Source: an uncultured Roseicyclus sp. (GTDB lineage Bacteria > Pseudomonadota > Alphaproteobacteria > Rhodobacterales > Rhodobacteraceae). Taken from it: a stretch of DNA of 64,000 bases. Under the pieces are notes generated by a model. That model did not search any database and was not told the DNA's origin. It worked only from the letters and a program-made list of their open reading frames with translations. The DNA lies in NCBI GenBank assembly GCA_947500415.1, contig CANMRT010000001.1:1018982-1082981 (forward strand). The letters run 5' to 3'. The position numbers were made by a program, and so were the translations under genes. Positions 9,501-16,956 of this stretch are shown piece by piece. How positions within the stretch are numbered: position 1 is the first letter of the stretch; each line of letters begins with the position of its first letter.

Positions 9501-9741
9501 TGCGTTCTTTGCCTCCATGGCTGTTGCCATCATGGCCGGGCTTGGCTTTGCTTCTGTACTGACATTGATCGGCGTTCCAGCGCTCTACCACACGTATCTG
9601 CGCAATGAGCGCCGCGAAGAGAAAGCGGCCAAGACTAAAGCCCAGGGCAAGACGAAACGCGGGTGGTTTCGCAAGAGGCCTGTCGAAACATCAAAAGAGC
9701 CAGAAGACCATACTGGCACCCTGAAGATCGCCGCAGAGTGA
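6580..9741 (+). CDS. RND family efflux transporter permease
   Basis: 1053 residues, the normal length for a hydrophobe/amphiphile RND pump. A membrane helix at the N-terminus (PLYTWLLILFCLFGGAAGYL) is followed by two large periplasmic porter regions and two blocks of helices. The fourth-helix motif GMLVDNAIVVAEGMQ carries the Asp used in proton relay; the second half has the matching GMLIKNAIVLVEEID. The Lys/Arg-rich C-terminal tail (after about residue 1010) is cytosolic. It is co-transcribed with the adaptor and probably controlled by the divergent TetR. Substrate not predictable. Confidence 0.95.
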   Translation: MQIARLSIQKPLYTWLLILFCLFGGAAGYLGVGKLEDPVFTLKSGLIITPYPGATAAEVAIEVSEVLEAEIQQMDEVEYITSTNRPGVSVIEVTIRDTFGGDELPQVWDDMRDRVADAEGALPTGALPPTVNDSFGDVFGLLYAVSAPGYDDATVWDIATFLRRELLTVDGVANAQTLGLPEEAIFVEPSSEILIALGVPPGVVVGAVSSADQIVPTGTADNERADVRITAPAPDDSVSEISALTFGFQGEVLNLTDVADVTRGRVDAPRQMIRHNGVEAFTIGVAGLTSENIVTVGQRVEERLAEITPLLPAGVTLEPIYEQHRVVDTANQDFLGSLAMSVGVVIAVLALFMGWRASVVVGGSLLLTVSFTFFFMYLFDIKVERISLGALIIAMGMLVDNAIVVAEGMQVQMRRGRKAIDAAAEVARRTQIPLLGATIIGIMAFAGIGLSPDSSGEFLFTLFAVISISLLLSWLLAVTVTPLLASYFFRTETSEGSKDPYDTLFFRGYGAVVRGALRVRWLVIIGLIGATVAGVGSMGLVKQQFFPPATTPLVYLNYNAAQGTSIASTSEDLAVLEDWLLQQPSVEAVTTTIGASMTRFLLTYTPEDPNPSYGQLIIRVADHTAIPDLRDALSAYAATAVPWAETRVQQIIYGPPVGADVEVRLSGPDPQVLRQLAEDAQIIFEQQTDLLTNERTDWREQELTTQPIFATDRAQALGISRANVSQAIALATDGLRVGTFRENDRQIPVLIRTPRGEQANADYLLDQPIYAPSSQSYTSLAQVVDGFDVVARDTLIQRRDRTPTISVQAFTVPDVLPPQAFVEVRAAIEAMDLPPGYRLEWGGEFESASTAQASLGRQMPLAFGTMFLITLLLFGKLRQTAVIWTVVPMAVTGVGLGLLFTNLPFSFTALLGLLSLSGMLIKNAIVLVEEIDAQKEEEGLPQSQAIVTASVSRLRPVVLAAATTILGMVPLLSDAFFASMAVAIMAGLGFASVLTLIGVPALYHTYLRNERREEKAAKTKAQGKTKRGWFRKRPVETSKEPEDHTGTLKIAAE

Positions 9742-9745
9742 TCAA

Positions 9746-9901
9746 ATGAAAGATGGTTTTGAACAGATGATCGATGCTGAACGCCCCTTTTTTCGGGGGC
9801 TAGCGGCCAACAACGAAAGGGCTTGGTTTGAGCCGAGAAAGCAGCGATACGTGGATGATATCCGCAAACCCGCTGAGTTCTTTGCGGACCTCGCGGCAGA
9901 A
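9746..9901 (+). pseudogene. DUF2461 gene, 5' fragment cut by an IS element
   Basis: ATG 9746, 4 bp after the pump gene stop, opens a frame whose first 52 residues match the DUF2461 (TIGR02453) N-terminus: FRGLAANNERAWFEPRKQRY, with the conserved NN-R-WF and K-Y positions. At 9902 the sequence turns into an IS3-family terminal repeat, and the frame runs on through insertion DNA to a stop at 10012. Family members are about 220 residues, so three quarters of the gene is missing and is not found on the other side of the IS. Non-functional. Confidence 0.85.
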
Positions 9902-9929
9902 TGGACCTGTCACGTCTTTGTGCCGCCCC
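9902..9929 (+). repeat. Left terminal inverted repeat of the IS3 element
   Basis: Begins TGGACCTGTCACGTCTTTGT. Matches the reverse complement of 11110-11137 at 22 of about 28 positions, with the first ten bases identical. The transposase stop codon (9910-9912) lies inside it, as is usual for this family. Confidence 0.85.
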
Positions 9930-11074
9930 GGGTGCTCGTTGAGGCCACCTTCCGTTCGAATGCGACCGGGCTTTTCCAGCCCAAGGCTGAGTGCTTTCGG
10001 CGCGGATTGTAGAAGCCGTTGATGTATTGGAAGATGGCCAACTCGGCGTCTCTGCGCGTCTGCCACGATCTTCTCCAGATCAACTCTGCCTTGATCGTTT
10101 TGAAGAATGTCTCGACGACAGAATTGTCGTAACAATTGCCCTTGCCGCTCGTCGATACTTGGAAGCCGTGCTGATGCAGAAGCTTCTGATAATCGTGCGA
10201 ACAGTATTGGCTGCCGCGATCCGTGTGATGGATGCAGCTCTTTGGCGGCTGACGCAGCGCCACAGCCAACTTCAAGGCCCGGATCGCCAGGTTGCGCTTC
10301 ATCCGGTTGCTGACCGCCCAGCCCATGACCCGCCGGGAATGCAGATCGAGGATGATCGCCAGGTAGAGCCAGCCAGCCTTCTCGTGTCCAGTCATAGCTG
10401 ATGTCGCCTGCCCACTTCTGGTTCGGCCGATCTGCACGGAAATCCCGGTTCAGCAAGTTTGTCACGATGTTGAAGGCGTGGTTGCTGTCGGTCGTCACCT
10501 TGTATTTCTTGGACCGTTCAAACCGTATGCCATTCTCATGCATCTTTCTGCCAATCCGGCGATGGCCGACGGGCAGGCCAAGCTCCTTAAGCTCTTCCGT
10601 CATCCTCGGACGACCATAGCTGCCCAGACTGAGCCGGGATTGCTCCTTGATGTAGGCCAACACAACCATGTCTGTCCGCTGTCTTTCGCAGGCAGGTCAG
10701 TGGCGATAAGCCCGCAGGCCACGTGAACTGACAACCAGCACATCGCACACACGCTGCGAACAATAGGCGTCCCGGTGTTCTTCGATGAACCTGAACCTCA
10801 TGGCTCTTGGCCCGCGAAGAACTGCGTTGCCTTTTTTTAGTATCTCCCTCTCCTCCTTGAGAATGCGGTTCTTGCGTCGAAGCCGTTCATTCTCACGGGC
10901 ACGGTCCAGGTCCTTGTTAGACACAACATCCGTGTTGCGATGCACCGTGACCCATTTGTTGAGCGTCGACAGGCCAACGCCGAAATCCGAAGCCACCTGC
11001 TTGGGTGTCAGCCCGCTCGTCAGCGCGATCCGCACCGCATCAGCGCGGAACTCGTCCGTCCGTTTCAGTTCCAT
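9910..11074 (-). pseudogene. IS3-family transposase (orfA/orfB), inactivated
   Basis: Reading starts at ATG 11074 (MELKRTDEFRADAVRIALTS), a helix-turn-helix orfA protein with a leucine-zipper-like stretch. At 10831-10838 a run of seven A (minus strand) replaces the six-A slippery site I would expect, so orfA reads straight into the orfB sequence (MRFRFIEEHRDAYCSQRVCD). It then meets an in-frame TGA at 10697-10699 where family members have Arg, and near 10368-10378 a 4-bp tandem duplication (TGGCTGGC) shifts the frame in the catalytic domain. Parts of the DDE core (GDISY, HTDRGSQY, VETFFKTIKAE) remain on both sides. Two or three lesions make it very unlikely to be active. Confidence 0.85.
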
Positions 11075-11109
11075 AGTTCGTCTCCTGTGCTGCAATAAGT
11101 GCTATCAAA

Positions 11110-11137
11110 GGAGCGGCATCAAAACGCGACAGGTCCA
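11110..11137 (-). repeat. Right terminal inverted repeat of the IS3 element
   Basis: Read on the minus strand it begins TGGACCTGTCGCGTTTTGAT, pairing with 9902-9929. It lies about 36 bp upstream of the orfA start codon. Confidence 0.85.
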
Positions 11138-11661
11138 ATAACACCGTCCGCCTGGCGCTTGAGGATGCCATCCGCGACCTGGCCCTGATGCTCGTTAGTG
11201 TTGAGACGCAGGATAGCCTCGTCACGCTTCTTGGCATGTTGCGCACGCGGTTGGAGGGGTTGCTGGCGGACAACGGCATCGCCTTTGATTGGCAAATCGG
11301 CGAGGAACCCCGCGCCCCGTTTTCCCGCCCATCCCCCAACCTCCACCTCGCCCGCATTGTGCAAGAAGCGATCACCAATGTGATCAAACACGCCGACGCC
11401 ACCACGATCACAGTGGCCGCCAACGACCATTCCATCACCATTGCAGACAATGGCCGCGGCATTTCCTCAGCCGCCCTGGATGGGCGCGGCGGCGGTCACG
11501 GGATCACGGGCATTCGCCGTCGCAGTGCCAGGATCGGGGCGGAGTTCGGGATCGGCCGCACCGATACCGGCACCATTGTGACGCTTGCGTTCAACATGGA
11601 CGCGCCCGCCGGCTCGCCGGACCCCGCGCTGTCTTACTCGTCCGCCCAAGGCCCGTGTTGA
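11138..11661 (+). pseudogene. Sensor histidine kinase, C-terminal fragment
   Basis: An open frame entering directly from the IS end encodes about 174 residues of a HATPase domain: N box LARIVQEAITNVIKHA, G1 box ADNGRG, G2 box GGGHGITGIRRRSARIG, and a final beta strand. The style is that of NarX/DegS/LiaS-type kinases. The sensor part and phospho-accepting histidine are lost upstream of the IS, and no start codon with a ribosome site precedes it. Its 3' end overlaps the convergent gnd gene by 28 bp. It could only be expressed as an ATPase remnant. Confidence 0.8.
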
Positions 11662-13025
11662 TCGCTATCGCCCGTATCTTCCCGGACAAACCCATGCAGC
11701 CCGAAGTAATCGCGTTGGCCTTGGATCATATTCGCTGTGCCCCGCGCCATGCGCATCGTGTCGAAATACCCCAAGGCCGCCGCCATCGCAGGCACCGGCA
11801 AACCTGCACCGCTGGCCGCAACCACAACCTCGCGCAACGCGCCGATGGTCTCGGACAGGATCTCCGCGAAATAGGGCGCTTCCATCAGTGTCCTGCCCGG
11901 CGCGACTTCGAAGGCCTCTGCCATATCATCCAACATGGCCGAACGGATGATGCAGCCCGCGCGCCAATTGCGTGCCACATCTTCCCGCATCAGCGTCCAG
12001 TCGAAGGCCTCGGCCGCCGCCCGCAACATGTCGAAGCCTTGCGTGTAACAAAGCACCTTGCCGCAGATCAGCGCTGCTTCCAGCGTGTCCAACTTCAGGT
12101 CCAGCTTGTCGGCACCGCCGAAAGCATCCGCCAGCACGCCCCGTAACTCCCGTTGGGCTGACATGTTGCGTGCCGCCACGGCCGCCTCGATGACCGGGAT
12201 CGGCGTGCCGAGGTGCTGCGCCTCGATCGCCGTCCAGCGTCCGGTACCTTTTTGGCCCGCCGCATCGACGATCACATCCAGCAATGGCCCGTCCGTTGCC
12301 GCATCATGGGCCGCCGCAACCTCGGCCGAAATCTCGATCAGGTAAGAGGCTAATCGCCCCTCATTCCATTCCCCAAACACCTCCGCCATCTGCGGCGGGG
12401 CCATCCCCAGCCCGTCACGCATCAGCCCGTAGGTCTCGGCAATCAGCTGCATATCGGCGTATTCGATGCCGTTGTGGACGGCCTTTACGAAATGCCCGGC
12501 ACCGTTTTCCCCCAACAGGGCCGCACAAGGCGCACCCTCAAACTTCGCGGAAATCGCCGTCAGCACCGGCTCAACGCGTGCCCAATGGTCGGGGTTGCCG
12601 CCCCCCATGATCGCCGGGCCATGGCGCGCGCCCTCTTCGCCACCAGAGACGCCGACGCCCAGGAAGGGCCGCTCCAGCGTCTCCATCCGCCGCATCGTGT
12701 CGCGGAAATTGGCGTTACCTGCGTCGATCACCAGATCGTCCGCGTCGAGATACGGATCCAGCGACTCGATCTGCTCATCCACCGGATTGCCCGCGGGCAC
12801 CATCAGGATGATCGCGCGTGGGCCTTTCAAGGCTCCGGTCAGCGCCTCCAGCGTGTCACAGGCCACCACGCGCTCGGCCAATTCGCCTGCCTCTTCCACG
12901 AAAGCATGGGTCTTTGCGACCGTCCGGTTAAACACTGCAACCGTGAAACCCTTCTCTGCAATGTTTAGCGCCAAGGCCGAGCCCATGGTACCCAATCCGA
13001 TCAGCCCGATATCTGCCTGTCCCAT
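11634..13025 (-). CDS. gnd: 6-phosphogluconate dehydrogenase (decarboxylating)
   Basis: 463 residues from ATG 13025 with an AGGAGGTACAG ribosome site. The NADP fold opens with GLIGLGTMGSALALN and has NRT after the second strand, typical for NADP preference. The substrate motifs GVSGGEEGARHGPAIMGGG and KAVHNGIEYADMQ carry the catalytic Lys, His and Asn. It converts 6-phosphogluconate to ribulose 5-phosphate, CO2 and NADPH in the oxidative pentose phosphate pathway; rpiA for the next step is 39 kb away. A bidirectional hairpin separates it from the gene upstream. Confidence 0.96.
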   Translation of the reverse strand: MGQADIGLIGLGTMGSALALNIAEKGFTVAVFNRTVAKTHAFVEEAGELAERVVACDTLEALTGALKGPRAIILMVPAGNPVDEQIESLDPYLDADDLVIDAGNANFRDTMRRMETLERPFLGVGVSGGEEGARHGPAIMGGGNPDHWARVEPVLTAISAKFEGAPCAALLGENGAGHFVKAVHNGIEYADMQLIAETYGLMRDGLGMAPPQMAEVFGEWNEGRLASYLIEISAEVAAAHDAATDGPLLDVIVDAAGQKGTGRWTAIEAQHLGTPIPVIEAAVAARNMSAQRELRGVLADAFGGADKLDLKLDTLEAALICGKVLCYTQGFDMLRAAAEAFDWTLMREDVARNWRAGCIIRSAMLDDMAEAFEVAPGRTLMEAPYFAEILSETIGALREVVVAASGAGLPVPAMAAALGYFDTMRMARGTANMIQGQRDYFGLHGFVREDTGDSDQHGPWADE

Positions 13026-13092
13026 CTGTACCTCCTGGCTTGTCCGTCCCAAACCTGTGCGCGCCGAACGCCAAACGCCACCCCCAAAACGA

Positions 13093-13121
13093 AAAACGCG
13101 CCCTGCAGAGGGGCGCGTTTT
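13093..13121. terminator. Bidirectional intrinsic terminator
   Basis: AAAACGCGCCC / GGGCGCGTTTT, an 11-bp perfect stem with a 7-base loop and T-runs on both strands. It lies downstream of the DUF6280 gene and upstream of gnd on the minus strand. Confidence 0.8.
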
Positions 13122-13152
13122 CGAAGCTGGCAGCTTGTAACGTCTTGGTGGA

Positions 13153-13464
13153 TCAGGCGGCTTCGGCCTGCGACCGGCGTTCGCTTTCTTCGCGGCTGAG
13201 CGCCACGGAGGTGCGGACACCGTTGCCAACGAAGGCCATCAAACCGTTCACAACCCGCTCGTTCGGGTCGATGCCAGCGCAAGACAGGACTTCACGTCCG
13301 TCACGCGAGCGTGCCCACCGGGCGATCTGCTCGGGCCCGTTGCCGTATTTCTTGTCATCAGCGATCGCGTCATCCAACGCGGCCAGAACCACAGCAGCGA
13401 AAAGCTTCCGCGCCCGTGTGCCCTGTTCAAAGTTGAAGGCAGTTCCATCAACGAAATCCCGCAT
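13153..13464 (-). CDS. DUF6280-type small conserved protein
   Basis: 103 residues from ATG 13464 (MRDFVDGTAFNFEQGTRARK), with AAAGGATACGAA before it; an upstream in-frame ATG at 13572 would add a non-conserved 36-residue stretch. The sequence KLFAAVVLAALDDAIADDKK and GREVLSCAGIDPNERVV is, as far as I recall, strongly conserved across Rhodobacteraceae and annotated DUF6280. No membrane segment or catalytic motif. Function unknown. It is divergent from efp and closed by the hairpin at 13093-13121. Confidence 0.85.
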   Translation of the reverse strand: MRDFVDGTAFNFEQGTRARKLFAAVVLAALDDAIADDKKYGNGPEQIARWARSRDGREVLSCAGIDPNERVVNGLMAFVGNGVRTSVALSREESERRSQAEAA

Positions 13465-13676
13465 TTCGTATCCTTTTATTGCTCTTGCATTTTCGGCGTG
13501 CCGCTCTCTATGCCCGGATTCTGTGCACAAGTGGGATGCGATTATCGCATATGTGGTATTCGCCTGGCGCATAGCTAGGCAACAATTTGCACTTTTTCCG
13601 GTGTATGGACACCCCTCCGATGCCCAGATATAGGACGCGTCAACAAATTCTCAAGGTTTTGCCAAGGTTTTGCCAC

Positions 13677-14240
13677 ATGCCTAAAATTAACGGAAATGAG
13701 ATTCGGCCGGGCAACGTCCTCGAGCACAATGGCGGGCTTTGGGCCGCCGTTAAGGTGGATCATGTAAAGCCCGGTAAGGGCGGTGCGTTTGCGCAGGTTG
13801 AACTGCGAAACCTTCGTAACGGGTCAAAACTTAACGAAAGGTTTAGATCCGCGGACAAAGTGGAGCGCGTCCGTCTGGAGCAGAAGGACCAGCAATTCCT
13901 CTATGAAAACGACGGGATGCTCGTTTTCATGGATGCCGAGACCTATGAACAGATTGAGCTTCCAGCCGATCTTTTAGGGGACCGTCGCCCGTTCCTGCAG
14001 GATGGCATGACCATCGTCGTGGAATTCTACGACGAAGAGGCGCTCAACGCGACCGTGCCGCAGAAGGTCGTGTGCAAGATCGTCGAGACAGAGCCTGTCG
14101 TGAAGGGTCAGACGGCGGCAAATTCGTTCAAGCCTGCGACCCTCGACAACGGTGTGAAGGTCATGGTGCCGCCCTTCGTGGGCCAAGACGAGGATATCGT
14201 CGTGAACACCGAGACTATGGAATACTCTGAGCGCGCCTGA
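13677..14240 (+). CDS. efp: Translation elongation factor P
   Basis: 187 residues: KOW-like domain 1 ([20 protein letters not shown]), with the VKPGKGGAF loop carrying the Lys that meets the peptidyl-tRNA CCA end, then two OB domains ending [18 protein letters not shown] relieves ribosome stalling at polyproline stretches. The ribosome site region contains a tandem repeat of AAGGTTTTGCC (13653-13675). The last six codons recur, with synonymous changes, 49 bp downstream (see findings). The modification enzyme EpmA is not in the window. Confidence 0.96.
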   Translation: MPKINGNEIRPGNVLEHNGGLWAAVKVDHVKPGKGGAFAQVELRNLRNGSKLNERFRSADKVERVRLEQKDQQFLYENDGMLVFMDAETYEQIELPADLLGDRRPFLQDGMTIVVEFYDEEALNATVPQKVVCKIVETEPVVKGQTAANSFKPATLDNGVKVMVPPFVGQDEDIVVNTETMEYSERA

Positions 14241-14301
14241 GGCGCGCAGACACCCCTTTGGGGCGACGGAATATTCCGAGCGCGCCTAACGGGCCGCGCT
14301 C
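14231..14301. terminator. Two GC-rich hairpins between convergent efp and rhomboid genes
   Basis: GCGCGCC-tga-GGCGCGC (14231-14247) includes the efp stop codon, and GAGCGCG...CGCGCTC (14278-14301) ends at the rhomboid stop. Neither has a clear T-tract, so termination is plausible but not certain. The second hairpin lies in the copied efp tail sequence. Confidence 0.45.
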
Positions 14302-15153
14302 TCAACGACCACCCGACCAAGGACCCCGCGGCCCGCGTCGTTGTCCCGCCCGCGGCACCCGCCCCAGATCAGCCAACGGTCGATCTACGCCCTGTGCACT
14401 ACGCACCCGGCGCACGCGCGGTATGCCGGAATTCCGTTTCTCGACCCGGTATTCGACCTCTTCATGGGGTGGTTTGCCGCCGAAGGCTTCCCAAAACCCG
14501 CGCCCGCCCCGGCGCAGGAACACCGGCAGGATCAGCACGACGCCCGCAATAAACCCACCCGCGTGGGCCCAATAGGCAACACCACCGCCCAAAAGATCGC
14601 TTTGCAACCCGCTGACCAATTGCAGGCCAAACCAAAGCCCCAGCATCAGCCACGCGGGGATTGTGAAGACCTTGATGAACACCACCAGGATCACCAGCAC
14701 GTCGATCCGGGCGCGCGGGAACATCAGCAGATAGCCCCCCATCACTGCCGCAATTGCGCCTGAGGCGCCCACCATCGGAATGGACGACCCTGGATCGGCC
14801 ATCATCTGCCCGAAGGCCGCTGCCAGCCCGCCAAGCACGTAGAAGACGGCAAAGCCCACATGGCCCATCAGGTCTTCCAGATTGTCGCCGAAGATATAGA
14901 GAAACAGCATGTTCCCGATCAGGTGCATCCAGCCGCCATGCAGGAACATATGGGTGAACAGCCCGCTTCGGTTGATCCCCTCAGCCACGTTCCCCGGCAC
15001 CAGACCCCATTCGCGGTAAAACGCGCTCAGCTCGATCTCGCTGCCTGAAAAGGCGGGGAAATAGCTGAGGAAAATCGCGACATTCACCACGATCAGGGCC
15101 CAGGTCACGAAGGGTGTGCGGGTCGACGGATTGTGGTCGCGGATCGGAAACAT
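14302..15153 (-). CDS. Rhomboid family intramembrane serine protease
   Basis: 283 residues from ATG 15153 (MFPIRDHNPSTRTPFVTWAL). Six or more membrane helices; the active site is Ser131 in GASGAIAAV with His197 in YWAHAGG, and the oxyanion region HLIGNM contains Asn81. The Arg/Pro/Gly-rich tail after about residue 225 is cytosolic. Rhomboids cut transmembrane substrates within the membrane; the substrate here is unknown. The frame continues upstream antisense to the TPP-enzyme gene, but only this part is coding. No obvious ribosome site, so the exact start is moderately sure. Confidence 0.9.
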   Translation of the reverse strand: MFPIRDHNPSTRTPFVTWALIVVNVAIFLSYFPAFSGSEIELSAFYREWGLVPGNVAEGINRSGLFTHMFLHGGWMHLIGNMLFLYIFGDNLEDLMGHVGFAVFYVLGGLAAAFGQMMADPGSSIPMVGASGAIAAVMGGYLLMFPRARIDVLVILVVFIKVFTIPAWLMLGLWFGLQLVSGLQSDLLGGGVAYWAHAGGFIAGVVLILPVFLRRGGRGFWEAFGGKPPHEEVEYRVEKRNSGIPRVRRVRSAQGVDRPLADLGRVPRAGQRRGPRGPWSGGR

Positions 15154-15342
15154 GCCTGCAACGTCGGGTGTGGGGCAGGCGGGGTCAAGGGGTCCAAGAT
15201 GAGTGTTTGCACCAGCGGAGCGGTGGGATTCGAGCGGCAGAGGCCACGATAAAGAAGCGGACACGGGCCTTTGATCACCCGGGCGCTTGGACGGGGCGGC
15301 GGTTTGGGGTAGGGGCGATGGAACAGCTAGCGGAGGTGTGAC
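15154..15342. promoter_or_regulatory. Divergent promoter region (rhomboid / TPP enzyme)
   Basis: 189 bp between two divergent genes. It must hold both promoters; I see only the GGAGG ribosome site before 15343 and no clear operator. Confidence 0.3.
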
Positions 15343-16956
15343 ATGGCGGATTTGAGGGCAGCGGATCTGGTGGCGCGCAGGCTCTATGAAGCCGGGTGCC
15401 GGCACGCCTTCGGAATGCCCGGTGGCGAGGTTTTGACGATCCTTGATGCGCTTGAGAAGGCCGGTATCGCCTTCCATCTGGTTAAACATGAAAACGCAGG
15501 CGGCTTCATGGCCGAGGCCGTGCATCACGTTGACGGCGCGCCTGCGATCCTCGTGGCCACCGTCGGTCCGGGTCTGATGAACGCCGTGAATGTTGTGGCC
15601 AATGCCGAGCAGGACCGCGTGCCCATTGTGGTGTTGACCGGCTGCCTCGATGCCGATGAGGCGCTGACCTACACGCACCAGGTCCTCGACCACCGCGCCG
15701 TGCTGGATCCCATCACCAAGGCCACCTTCACCCTGACAGCTGGTGAGGCCGACACCATTGCCGACAAGGCCGTCTCCATCGCGCTTGAGCGTCGGCAGGG
15801 TCCCGTCCTCATCGATGTGCCCATCTCGGTCGCCGATGCACCCGCCAAACCAAAGGGCCGTCGCCGCGTGCCACCCAGCCCGGTTGCCCCGGCTGGCGAG
15901 AAATTCAAGCTGGTGCGCGACTGGCTGTCCGGTGCGGAACGTCCGCTGATCGTGGCAGGCCTCGACGTGTTGGCCGACGGTGCAGCGCCCGCCTTGCAAG
16001 CCTTCGCCGAACGTTTTGAGATCCCCGTTGTCACCACGTACAAGGCCAAGGGTGTCCTGCCCGAGGATCACCCGCTCGCCCTGGGTGGTGCGGGCCTTTC
16101 GCCTCTGGCTGACACGCATCTTCTGCCGCTGGTCAAGCAGGCCGATGTGATCTTCCTTGTGGGTTATGACCCCATCGAAATGCGTCCCGGCTGGCGCGAG
16201 GTCTGGGATGTGACCAAGCAATGCGTCGTCGATTTTCAGGCTGTCGAAAACGACCACTACATGCACCAGGCCGGGATCAGCTTCACCTGCCACATCGGGG
16301 CAGCGCTTGAGGCCATGATGGACGTCAAACAGGCCGCAACCCGTTGGCGGGGCGGTGAACCGACCGCCGCCAAGGCTGCCCTCGCGCAGGCCTTCCCGCA
16401 CGACGACGCATGGGGTCCCGCCGGTGTCATCGCCGAGGCCCGCACGGCCTTGCCGCCCGAGACTCGCATCAGCATCGACAGCGGCGCGCATCGCATCCTG
16501 CTCAGCCAGATGTGGGAGGCACCGTACCCCAAGGCCGTGATCCAATCCTCTGGCCTCTGCACAATGGGTTGCGCTGTGCCGATGGCGATTGGTCTGGCCC
16601 TTGCCGAACCTGACCGCCCTGCCGTCGCCTTCGTGGGGGACGGTGGCTTTCTGATGAGCCCCGGCGATCTGACCACCGCCGCTGAACTTGGCCTCAAGCC
16701 CATCATCATCACCTTCGTCGATGCCTCCCTCGCGCTGATCGAAAAGAAACAACGCGAGCGACAGCTGACCAATGCAGGCGTCGACTATGAACACCGCCAC
16801 GACTTCGCCGCCATGGCCCGTGCCATGGGCGGGGTGGGCGTGGACGTGACCAACCGGGCCGAGTTGCGCGCCGCCATTGAAGTCGCGCTGAAGGCCGATA
16901 CCTTCACCGTGATTGCCGCCCAAATTGAACGCGGAGGTTATGATGGCCGCATCTAA
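15343..16956 (+). CDS. Thiamine-pyrophosphate-dependent enzyme, acetolactate-synthase-like
   Basis: 537 residues in the three-domain layout of the family: N-terminal PYR domain with the catalytic Glu in HLVKHENAGGFMAEA (about residue 51), a central domain (about 185-320), and a C-terminal PP domain with the TPP/Mg motif GDGGFLMSPGDLTTAAELGL. A GGAGG ribosome site precedes the ATG. It lacks the usual biosynthetic IlvB context (no ilvH), and overlaps a class III CoA-transferase gene by 14 bp, a pairing reminiscent of oxalyl-CoA decarboxylase with formyl-CoA transferase. The true reaction is unclear: 2-oxoacid or acyl-CoA decarboxylation or carboligation. Confidence 0.85.
   Translation: MADLRAADLVARRLYEAGCRHAFGMPGGEVLTILDALEKAGIAFHLVKHENAGGFMAEAVHHVDGAPAILVATVGPGLMNAVNVVANAEQDRVPIVVLTGCLDADEALTYTHQVLDHRAVLDPITKATFTLTAGEADTIADKAVSIALERRQGPVLIDVPISVADAPAKPKGRRRVPPSPVAPAGEKFKLVRDWLSGAERPLIVAGLDVLADGAAPALQAFAERFEIPVVTTYKAKGVLPEDHPLALGGAGLSPLADTHLLPLVKQADVIFLVGYDPIEMRPGWREVWDVTKQCVVDFQAVENDHYMHQAGISFTCHIGAALEAMMDVKQAATRWRGGEPTAAKAALAQAFPHDDAWGPAGVIAEARTALPPETRISIDSGAHRILLSQMWEAPYPKAVIQSSGLCTMGCAVPMAIGLALAEPDRPAVAFVGDGGFLMSPGDLTTAAELGLKPIIITFVDASLALIEKKQRERQLTNAGVDYEHRHDFAAMARAMGGVGVDVTNRAELRAAIEVALKADTFTVIAAQIERGGYDGRI

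Larger units (their letters stand above)
9902..11137 (-). mobile_element. IS3-family insertion sequence, degenerate copy
   Basis: 1236 bp bounded by imperfect 28-bp terminal inverted repeats beginning TGGACCTGTC and ending in the complementary GACAGGTCCA, the TG...CA ends expected of IS3 elements. It carries an orfA-type helix-turn-helix protein and a DDE integrase-type transposase, both on the minus strand. The flanking bases (GCAGAA left, ATAACA right) show no target-site duplication, and the flanking genes are unrelated halves, so this copy probably arose by recombination or mediated a deletion rather than by simple insertion. Confidence 0.9.
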
